DNA from: CAYRTD01 sp964595055
GTDB lineage: Bacteria > Bacteroidota > Bacteroidia > Bacteroidales > GCA-2748055
DNA length: 27,547 nt
Reading direction: 5' to 3'
Assembly (NCBI GenBank): GCA_964595055.1
Contig: CAZQOV010000026.1
Location: 1-27,547, forward strand
Shown: positions 8,801 through 14,425 of the stretch, piece after piece
How the letters are laid out: every line of letters begins with the position of its first letter
Position numbering within the stretch: the first letter of the stretch is position 1
Position numbers and translations under genes: made by a program
Notes under the pieces: model-generated
Told to the model about the DNA's origin: nothing
The model's input: only the letters and a program-made list of their open reading frames with translations
Database searches by the model: none

Positions 8801-9540
8801 TTTTTGCCCCGGCCTCTCCAACCATGCACTATCATTCGGATTAGAAACAGCAAAAGAAGGAAAGAAAGAAAATAAAAAACAAGTGAAAGTGACCGGTAAG
8901 ATGAAGGTTTATATTCTGCTTCGTCGAAGTTTAAAGAAAACAAATATTCTCCTTCCAGATTTTCAATGCGAAAGGGACTATCAGAAGTGGAAAATTCGAT
9001 CTCAACTTTTTCCCCGAATTCAAAATCATTTTGAAAACCGTTCTGAAGAAAACGATTTTCATAAGGATATTCTGTTTTTATCAATAAGAGTCCAAGGACA
9101 GATCCTTCTTTGCAGGAGACTCTTTTCATGAGATAAACAGAGTTTCCCAGACTGACGATGTTTCCTGAAGGTAAAAGTTCCAGATTAGAAGGCAGGGGAA
9201 TCTGATTATCTGTCCAGAATTTCAGTTCCTTATCTGAAAAATAAAAAATGGAAATCCCCAATTCTTTATTTAAATGGAAAAACTCTTCCTCAAATCCTTT
9301 GAATACCAATGATTCTCTTTCAAGGCTATCGATTGTTTTCCAGGTTTGCTCAAGATAAGAATTCAGTTTTCTTTCTTTTTCCAAAAGAACTTTTTGAAAT
9401 TCCCGGGTATCTTTTGCGCTGTATTCGGCCTTTTCATAGGTGCTCTCAAATAAGACAGCGAGTGAAAAAAAGATAAGAATCGCAGGCAACAACCATTTAA
9501 TATTAGGAATGATTCTTTTTTCTAATTTCATTAAATCCAT
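5806..9540 (-). CDS. Large multi-pass NtrY-like sensor histidine kinase
   Basis: A 1244-residue membrane kinase. I count 12 hydrophobic helices: about 15-31, 216-237, 249-265, 290-311, 328-346, 368-391, 408-429, 433-450, 461-477, 719-747, 759-781 and 930-954. With a cytoplasmic N-terminus this places three large segments (32-215, 478-718, 785-927) outside the inner membrane and the C-terminus inside. A HAMP linker (about 953-1003) leads into HisKA with AHEIKNPLTPMKLS, phospho-acceptor His1028. The HATPase has an N box around NLLKNAIQ (1140-1147), DNGKGIP (1174-1180), FQPNFTTK and GGMGLGLSIV. The H-box resembles NtrY more than EnvZ-type kinases. All catalytic motifs are intact. No response regulator lies nearby, so partner and signal are unknown. 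The start ATG at 9540 is chosen; an ATG three codons in (9531) is equally possible. Confidence 0.9.
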   Translation of the reverse strand: MDLMKLEKRIIPNIKWLLPAILIFFSLAVLFESTYEKAEYSAKDTREFQKVLLEKERKLNSYLEQTWKTIDSLERESLVFKGFEEEFFHLNKELGISIFYFSDKELKFWTDNQIPLPSNLELLPSGNIVSLGNSVYLMKRVSCKEGSVLGLLLIKTEYPYENRFLQNGFQNDFEFGEKVEIEFSTSDSPFRIENLEGEYLFSLNFDEAEYKPSSYRSLSLVFYFLSFLLLLFLIRMIVHGWRGRGKNLGVFLSVIFIVLLMKILSFYRVPAVLYDSDLFSAIKYSSTFFFFSSIGDLFTGIFVFFFIAYNFYADYQFPYKRLKYRSFSRILLLLVFLMVTITLYVFDTYVFKSLMLDSSISFETYKVLDLSIFTFIGFYMLALLYLAYALLTDKVLLIFANLGMKKHALSFIIIQMIFFLILFFIPIFPYVNFESILLFALTSALLFYFRFLTRTDYPFSNFVVFVILFSVFSLAQVIRYSEIKHRSEMKMLAVNLSAEHDPIAELLFIDMNKKIRQDQELKTIIYSPAFDFDYLYATLERKYFSGYWDKYNLQVTICEPEDRVYVSPPEDSWYPCYPFFFEEILSDGMQVPGTDFYYLDNLNGRISYFFYITYNQGEDDEATMFIELDSRLFAEGLGYPGLLLEDSFEDPSAQYSYAKYNNNTLITSNGEFAYSTSAEVYTTKNDGFESFEFDNYDHLAYHLDENNIIIVSKPSVFWVDILISFSYIFSFYFISLIVLLSISWISPVTMRLNPSFKNRIQLSLTSVLFISFVLFGAGTVYFSIQEYKERQFEILEEKVQSVYIELIHKLEFETDLKGWSSDEYYNLDELLQKFSNVFYTDINLFSSDGQLMATSRSELYDMGLLSRRMNARAYKEMTVNKRSEYIETETIGSLNYLSVYVPFVNAHNEMLAYLNLPYFTKQDELTREIANLVVAIINILVLLSLLSFTIAVFVSNTVTSPLRLIQQKIARISLSEKNEKINYSSRDEIGSLVNEYNHMVDQIQESAELLARSERESAWREMAKQIAHEIKNPLTPMKLSVQHLKRAYKEPGKNMDEQVDRITKMLIEQIDDLSAIATEFSNFAKMPLAKNEKLNLVKKLQNVIDLFKDYDRCRIKLRINTKDPLYVLADREQISRVFINLLKNAIQSVPESRTAIIEIRLDRKDQTAIVSIKDNGKGIPREIRDKLFQPNFTTKSGGMGLGLSIVRNIVGNTGGRIYYETELSRGSTFFVELPVMEEKAMEED

Positions 9541-9641
9541 AAATAATCATTATCGCAATGCAGAATAATATAAAGAATTTGGACCACATTAAATCTAAAG
9601 AAAAAATGCTTACCTATCCCGAACATTTATAAACATTGTTT

Positions 9642-10112
9642 TCAGGAATGATGATATGGCTCATTTTTCATAATGGTAAAAGCCCGGTATACCTGTTCCA
9701 ACAATATAAGTCTTACCATTTGGTGTGAAAATGTCATGGAAGATAATGAAATAAGTGTGTCGGACTTTTTCCTGACCTCTGGAGAAAAACCATAAGGCCC
9801 CCCGATTGCCATGCAAATATCGCGCCCTTCCATCATTTTTTGTTGAAGATATCCGGCAAATGATAAGGAATCAAATTTTTTTCCCTTTTCATCCAATAAA
9901 ATTATCCGGCTGTTTTCCGGAAAAGCCTTAAGCAAACCCTCTCCTTCCCTTTTCATCTGTTCTTCCCGGGACATACTTTTGGTGTTCCTTATATCGGGCA
10001 AAACAATAAGCTCTGATTTTACATAATGTTCCAATCGCTTGAAATAATCCATGATTCCGGCATCTATATAAGATATCCTGGTTTTACCTGTAAAGACAAA
10101 GCGAAATTTCAT
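9642..10112 (-). CDS. rlmH: 23S rRNA pseudouridine-1915 N3-methyltransferase RlmH
   Basis: A 156-residue SPOUT-class methyltransferase that uses S-adenosylmethionine to methylate pseudouridine 1915 in helix 69 of 23S rRNA on the assembled 70S ribosome. The family motifs are all present: ILLDEKGK, the glycine-rich SAM loop AIGGPYGFSPEV, SSMTFSHQMVRLILLEQVYRAF, and the terminal EPYHH. Length matches the usual 155-159 residues. It is transcribed divergently from the DUF4783-nadC pair with a 53-base gap and is followed, after about 100 bases, by the histidine kinase on the same strand. The assignment is secure. Confidence 0.97.
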   Translation of the reverse strand: MKFRFVFTGKTRISYIDAGIMDYFKRLEHYVKSELIVLPDIRNTKSMSREEQMKREGEGLLKAFPENSRIILLDEKGKKFDSLSFAGYLQQKMMEGRDICMAIGGPYGFSPEVRKKSDTLISLSSMTFSHQMVRLILLEQVYRAFTIMKNEPYHHS

Positions 10113-10116
10113 TTCT

Positions 10117-10146
10117 GTTTAAGTTGAGAGAATTTTGTTATCTTGC
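10117..10146 (+). promoter_or_regulatory. Candidate promoter for the DUF4783-nadC pair
   Basis: In the 53-base divergent gap, GTTT at 10117-10120 and TATCTTGC at 10139-10146 resemble the Bacteroidota -33 (TTTG-like) and -7 (TAnnTTTG) boxes, with about 18 bases between them and 19 bases from the -7 box to the ATG. The last two positions of the -7 box are off-consensus. Confidence 0.35.
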
Positions 10147-10165
10147 ATCAAAATAGCTCAAATAT

Positions 10166-10585
10166 ATGAATCTCCGAAAGAAACTTATCATCCCAACTAT
10201 TTTAATTCTTTCGTTGCTTTCTTTAACAGCTGAAAGGATTACCGGTCAAACGGTTTCAGCGGAAGTTAAAAATGCTTTTCAAACAGCAAATGCTGCGAAA
10301 CTAAGCAATTATTTTGGACATACACTAACCTTAAATATTCCCGGAACAGACATCCAGTGTTCCCGGGAAGAAGCAAAAGACAAAATGACGGTATTTTTCA
10401 ACGAACACAAAATTAATGCCTTTGAAATAAAGTTTAAAGGAGAAAAGGATAATTCCAATTTTCTTATCGGAACCCTTTTCACAAATAAAGCCACCTACAG
10501 GGTAAATTTATTTTTCAGAAAATCGGAAGGAAAAAACTATATTCATTTATTAAGAATTGATGAAGAGCATGAATCCGAATTTTAG
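10166..10585 (+). CDS. DUF4783 secreted protein
   Basis: A 139-residue protein with an N-terminal signal sequence (LIIPTILILSLLSLTAERITGQ) and a small mature domain of the SnoaL/NTF2-like kind. The motifs recalling the family are ANAAKLSNYFG near residue 45 and HKINAFEIKFKGEKDNSNFLIG at about 85-106, here cited only in part. DUF4783 proteins are restricted to Bacteroidota, have no established function, and usually sit between rlmH and nadC, exactly as here. The last 26 bases overlap the beginning of nadC, implying a shared message. It is presumably periplasmic. Confidence 0.85.
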   Translation: MNLRKKLIIPTILILSLLSLTAERITGQTVSAEVKNAFQTANAAKLSNYFGHTLTLNIPGTDIQCSREEAKDKMTVFFNEHKINAFEIKFKGEKDNSNFLIGTLFTNKATYRVNLFFRKSEGKNYIHLLRIDEEHESEF

Positions 10586-11423
10586 CGATCTCCTGGAAAA
10601 ATCCATAGAAATTTGGTTTTCAGAGGATATTGGGAACGGTGATCATACTACATTATCCACAATACCCTCCTCATCAAAAGGAAAAGCTAAACTTTTGGTA
10701 AAAGATGAAGGAATCATTGCCGGACTTTTTGTCGTGGTAAAAGTGTTTGAGAAATTTGATAAAGACTTATCACTGCAGGTATTTCTCAAGGATGGAGCGA
10801 AAATTCACTATGGAGATATTGTTTTTGAACTTTACGGACCGGTCCAATCCATCCTGCAGGTTGAAAGATTGTCTCTTAATCTTCTTCAGCGGCTTTCCGG
10901 AATTGCTACTCAAACCCAACAGTACGTTCAGGCACTGGAGGGAACAAAAAGCCGTATCCTGGATACCCGGAAGACTACTCCGGGTTTGAGATTTCTCGAA
11001 AAAGAAGCCGTAAGATTAGGTGGTGGAGTAAATCATCGGGCAGGCCTCTACGACATGATACTCATAAAAGATAATCATATCGATTTTTCCGGGGGAATTG
11101 AAAAGGCCATTCAGAAAACCAAAACCTATCTTGAGAAAAATAATCTCTCCCTGAAAATAGAAGTAGAAGCGAGGAACCTGGAAGATGTGGAAAAGATTCT
11201 GAAGGAAGGTGGAGTTGACCGGATCCTTTTGGATAATTTTACACCTGAACTTACCCGGGAAGCCGTAAAAATGATCAATGGCATTGCAGAGACAGAGTCT
11301 TCAGGAGGAATCACCCTTGATAATATAAGATCATATGGTGAATGCGGCGTAGATTATGTATCGGTTGGTGCTTTAACCCATCAGATAAAAAGCCTTGATC
11401 TCAGTTTGAAAGCAATCTTTTAG
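10560..11423 (+). CDS. nadC: Nicotinate-nucleotide pyrophosphorylase (carboxylating)
   Basis: Quinolinate phosphoribosyltransferase converts quinolinate and PRPP to nicotinate mononucleotide, CO2 and pyrophosphate in de novo NAD synthesis. Family motifs are EDIGNGDHTT near the N-terminus, VERLSLNLLQRLSGIAT, the catalytic-site DTRKTTPGLR, the GGVNHRAGLYDMILIKDNH stretch, EVEARNLEDV, ILLDNF and the C-terminal GGITLDNIRSYGECGVDYVS with SVGALTH. From the ATG at 10560 the protein has 287 residues; a second ATG at 10569 gives 284 and is equally plausible. Both overlap the end of the DUF4783 gene (26 or 17 bases), suggesting translational coupling. No other NAD-synthesis gene (nadA, nadB) is in the window. 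Confidence 0.96.
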   Translation: MKSMNPNFSDLLEKSIEIWFSEDIGNGDHTTLSTIPSSSKGKAKLLVKDEGIIAGLFVVVKVFEKFDKDLSLQVFLKDGAKIHYGDIVFELYGPVQSILQVERLSLNLLQRLSGIATQTQQYVQALEGTKSRILDTRKTTPGLRFLEKEAVRLGGGVNHRAGLYDMILIKDNHIDFSGGIEKAIQKTKTYLEKNNLSLKIEVEARNLEDVEKILKEGGVDRILLDNFTPELTREAVKMINGIAETESSGGITLDNIRSYGECGVDYVSVGALTHQIKSLDLSLKAIF

Positions 11424-11473
11424 TACACCCCGGGCAAAGCATACCGGAGGTCTTACCAAAACTTTATTCGGAA

Positions 11474-11494
11474 AAAACGCTTCATATGCGTTTT
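11474..11494. terminator. Possible intrinsic terminator after nadC
   Basis: A perfect 7-base stem AAAACGC / GCGTTTT with a 7-base loop (ttcatat) lies 50 bases after the nadC stop. The T run is only four long, so termination may be weak. It sits between nadC and pdxH and, if functional, would separate their transcription. Confidence 0.4.
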
Positions 11495-11558
11495 ACCTGC
11501 CGGCGCAATTCAGAAAACTTTCCTGAACAAATCATTTCATCACTCTGTTATAAAATTG

Positions 11559-12200
11559 ATGAAAAAAGAATTGGAGAAATTGAAGAAAGATTATCAGAAT
11601 CGCAGCATATATAAAAAAAACCTGCCGGACGATCCCATTGCTCTTATGAAATTATGGATGAATGAAGCCCTGGAAAATGACCTCTTTGAGCCCAATGCCA
11701 TGGCTATAGCTACCGTGAATGATAATAGGAGAACTTCGTTAAGAATCGTATTGTTAAAGGATTTTAATTCCGAGGGACTCGTTTTTTATACCAACTATAA
11801 TTCACGAAAAGCAAAAGACCTGGAAGATAATCCATTTATCAGTGCCTTATTCTTCTGGCCGGTATTTGAACGACAGATCAGAGTCGAAGGATTTGTGGAA
11901 AAAACAAAGACTGAGGAATCAGACACCTATTTTAGCGGAAGGCCGAGGGCCAGTCAGATTGGAGCCTGGGCATCTCCGCAGAGTGAAAAAATAGACTCCA
12001 GAGATGAGCTGGATCAAAAATACCTGGAGATCGAACAAAAATATCAGGGAAAACCCATTCCCCGCCCGCCTTATTGGGGGGGATACCGAATAAAGCCTGC
12101 ATATTTTGAATTCTGGCAGGGAAGACCCGGCAGAATGAATGACCGGATCATCTTTATGAAAGAAGGCAAACGATGGAGGAAAGAACGTCTTGCTCCCTGA
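11559..12200 (+). CDS. pdxH: Pyridoxamine/pyridoxine 5'-phosphate oxidase
   Basis: A 213-residue FMN-dependent oxidase that converts PNP or PMP to pyridoxal 5'-phosphate with O2. Recognisable landmarks are the N-terminal YKKNLPDDPIALMKLWMNEA, SLRIVLLKDF (substrate and FMN contacts), FYTNYNSRKAKDLEDNP, FWPVFERQIRVEG, the SGRPRASQIGAWASPQS segment, EFWQGRPGRMNDR and the terminal ERLAP. Length is normal. I start at the ATG at 11559 because the preceding in-frame TTG adds only one residue. It is 135 bases after nadC, with a possible terminator between. It abuts the glutamine synthetase gene tail to tail with no intervening base. PLP made by this enzyme serves enzymes such as the aminotransferase at 18865. 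Confidence 0.97.
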   Translation: MKKELEKLKKDYQNRSIYKKNLPDDPIALMKLWMNEALENDLFEPNAMAIATVNDNRRTSLRIVLLKDFNSEGLVFYTNYNSRKAKDLEDNPFISALFFWPVFERQIRVEGFVEKTKTEESDTYFSGRPRASQIGAWASPQSEKIDSRDELDQKYLEIEQKYQGKPIPRPPYWGGYRIKPAYFEFWQGRPGRMNDRIIFMKEGKRWRKERLAP

Positions 12201-13700
12201 TCACATAACATGAATATACTTCAGAACCAGGCTTCTGATTTCTTCATCCTTGCCATAAAGTTTTTCGGAAAGATTCTTATCATCAAATGACAGAAGCTTA
12301 TTAATAATATTATCTATCATTCCGGAAGGAAAGATTCCGTTCTCTTCAAAGACTTTTCGTTTCTTTTTTAATGCAAGAGCGGAGTCATGACAGGAATCCG
12401 GAAGCTGATTTAATTTTTTCTTCTTATCATTATCCTTATGAATATCTACGTCAACATATAATTCTTCCGCTTCCTTCAGGCTGTTTTCATCCAATAATCC
12501 CCTGAGGGCTCCGATAATGAGCCCGGCTAACAAATTATGTATATTAGCTGAACCATCGGGAGCTCTGAACTCTACGGTCTGTTTCCCAGGTTTGAAAAGT
12601 GCTTTTTTGGATTCCCCTGGATTTGCATCATAAATCATGTTATTATCTCCAAGCCATCCCAATGGAACACGAATTAACACACTACGGTTCCGGTCACCCC
12701 AGCAAATATTGGTAGGAGCTTCCTGATTTGGGACCAGTCGAAGGTAAGAGGTTGGGATGGTATTCCCAAATGCGGTCAATGCGTCGGAGATATCCAGGAT
12801 TCCCGCTATCATTCTTTTTGCGGTATTACTTAACTGCCCGTTTTCCTCCATTACATTTTCCCCCTCCTCCTCAGCCAGCAGGTGAATGTGTAAACCACTC
12901 CCTGCTTTACCCACGGTAATTTTAGGGGCAAAGCTGAGTTCAATCCCATTCTGATCGGCCAGCATTCTGAGAATCCATTTGGCAATTACAATTGAATCTG
13001 CTGCTTCTTCAGGGTCTGTGGGCAAAAATTCAATTTCATGTTGTTCAAAATCTTCAAGATCATTACTAAAATTTCCTACTTCATTATGAGAATACTTAAT
13101 TTTTCCTCCTGCTCTTGCAATTAATGACATGGCTTCAACCCTCAGATGTTCCCATTTGGAAAAGGGTGAAGCTGAATGGTATCCTTTCTGATCCTCGATC
13201 CGAAAAAGTTCGTCTCTGGGACTGTTGATATAATATTCCAGTTCTCCGAGTGCTTTGAAAGACATCCCCGTCTTTTTCCTGAATAACTCCCGGGCTTTTT
13301 TCAGGACATATTCGGGTGAGTTTTCCAGGGGTTTTCCATCACTGGTATAAAATGAACAGAGAATTTCAAGTGCAGGAATCTCCGAAAACGGATTTAAAAA
13401 GGCGGTTCGAAATCTTGGAACAACATACAAATCACTTGACCCTGCTGATATAAAAGAAAACAAGCTTGATCCATCTACCCGTTCTCCATAGCTTAATATC
13501 TGTTCAAGGTGATCTCTGCTTTGAATGATAAAATTCAAGGCTTTCAGTTTCCCGTCTTCAGCAACATAACGGAAATTTAACATTTCAATATCATGTACTT
13601 CAATATACCGTATCAGATCATCACGCTGAAATTCTGATGCAGGCTTATTCAAAAACTTAACAAGTTCACTGGGATTTAGATTTACATATCTGTCTTCCAT
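12201..13700 (-). CDS. Glutamine synthetase, type I-like
   Basis: A 499-residue protein of the glutamine synthetase family (glutamate + NH3 + ATP to glutamine). Active-site positions seen by motif comparison with GlnA are: VDGSS (Asp76, ammonium-site aspartate), GELEYY (Glu153/Glu155, metal), HNEVGN and EQHEIEF (Glu207/Glu222), GLHIHL (His271), RLVPNQEAP (Arg321, Glu327 flap), DRNRSVLIRVP (Arg337/Arg339) and TVEFRAPDGSANIH (Glu377). These look intact, so activity is likely. The NLYDLP loop that carries the adenylylated tyrosine of enterobacterial GlnA is absent (NDKKKKLNQLPDS instead), as expected outside that regulatory type. Bacteroidota often also carry GlnN-type enzymes, so the physiological role here is uncertain and no symbol is given. 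An exact TAnnTTTG element lies 19 bases upstream. Confidence 0.88.
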   Translation of the reverse strand: MEDRYVNLNPSELVKFLNKPASEFQRDDLIRYIEVHDIEMLNFRYVAEDGKLKALNFIIQSRDHLEQILSYGERVDGSSLFSFISAGSSDLYVVPRFRTAFLNPFSEIPALEILCSFYTSDGKPLENSPEYVLKKARELFRKKTGMSFKALGELEYYINSPRDELFRIEDQKGYHSASPFSKWEHLRVEAMSLIARAGGKIKYSHNEVGNFSNDLEDFEQHEIEFLPTDPEEAADSIVIAKWILRMLADQNGIELSFAPKITVGKAGSGLHIHLLAEEEGENVMEENGQLSNTAKRMIAGILDISDALTAFGNTIPTSYLRLVPNQEAPTNICWGDRNRSVLIRVPLGWLGDNNMIYDANPGESKKALFKPGKQTVEFRAPDGSANIHNLLAGLIIGALRGLLDENSLKEAEELYVDVDIHKDNDKKKKLNQLPDSCHDSALALKKKRKVFEENGIFPSGMIDNIINKLLSFDDKNLSEKLYGKDEEIRSLVLKYIHVM

Positions 13701-13719
13701 GCCATCTTTTTTTAAAACA

Positions 13720-13727
13720 CAAAGATA
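13720..13727 (-). promoter_or_regulatory. -7 promoter element for the glutamine synthetase gene
   Basis: Read on the minus strand this is TATCTTTG, an exact match to the Bacteroidota -7 consensus TAnnTTTG, 19 bases before the ATG at 13700. The leader would be short. No clear -33 TTTG is seen at the usual spacing. Confidence 0.5.
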
Positions 13728-13852
13728 GCATGGGGAGGATGGTCCTGATATGATTTAAAGCAGGGGCATAATATGTTTAATAACAAAGATCGGATAAAAA
13801 TTGACGAACCGAAAATTCGCTAATAATCAAGAGAAGTACTATATGACAGGTA

Positions 13853-14425
13853 TCATTTGGAAATCATTTTCCGTATTTTCCTTCGTTCATACCATAGAAG
13901 GAAACCGGAAAGAGCATAGATCATAGTGGCCAGTCCCAGGAAAGTGGAGTAAAGTAGCTTGCCCACCTCCATTTGACTACCCAATAATCTGTCAATGATC
14001 GAGCCATCGTGAATGTTTTCAATGATATCTGCTATCCTGTATCCGGAATGGAGGATTTCTCCGGTACCTCCATCTAACTGAACTTCATAATAACTTCTTT
14101 CGTAACGGATTTTCAAGCTTCCTTTTTCTGGTCGGATATCCATGCGTTCAATTTTGACATCTTCTTTGCTCCCGAATTGTCTATAATAATAATTTAGCCC
14201 TATCTCCTTAAGCTCATGAAGCGGAATCCAGGCAGATAAATTTTCAGTACTGCCCTGGTGTGTCGGGATGGACAATAAATCTGTATTCTTTTTCCACGCC
14301 AAAAGCAGTCCTGTCAGGGTAATGAGGATTACAAAGAATAAAAAATAAAGTCCTGTCAAACGATGAATTTTCCTGATCTTCCTAATTTTTCCAGCCTTTT
14401 TTTTTATGATAGCCCTGTTTTGCAT
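13853..14425 (-). CDS. PepSY-associated transmembrane protein
   Basis: A 190-residue inner-membrane protein with a basic N-terminus, helix 1 at about 26-44, a periplasmic PepSY-like domain (about 84-128, with the paired-strand pattern KIRYERSYYEVQLDGGTGEI), and helix 2 at about 156-178 followed by a basic tail. His21 in RKIHRLTGL and His139 in NIHDGS are the conserved histidines seen in PepSY-TM proteins and could bind haem, which is inference. Family members are often linked to iron or siderophore uptake, or to reductases. Here the only link is to valS: its ATG shares one base with the valS stop (TGATG), so it is translated from the valS message. Function unknown. Confidence 0.8.
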   Translation of the reverse strand: MQNRAIIKKKAGKIRKIRKIHRLTGLYFLFFVILITLTGLLLAWKKNTDLLSIPTHQGSTENLSAWIPLHELKEIGLNYYYRQFGSKEDVKIERMDIRPEKGSLKIRYERSYYEVQLDGGTGEILHSGYRIADIIENIHDGSIIDRLLGSQMEVGKLLYSTFLGLATMIYALSGFLLWYERRKIRKMISK

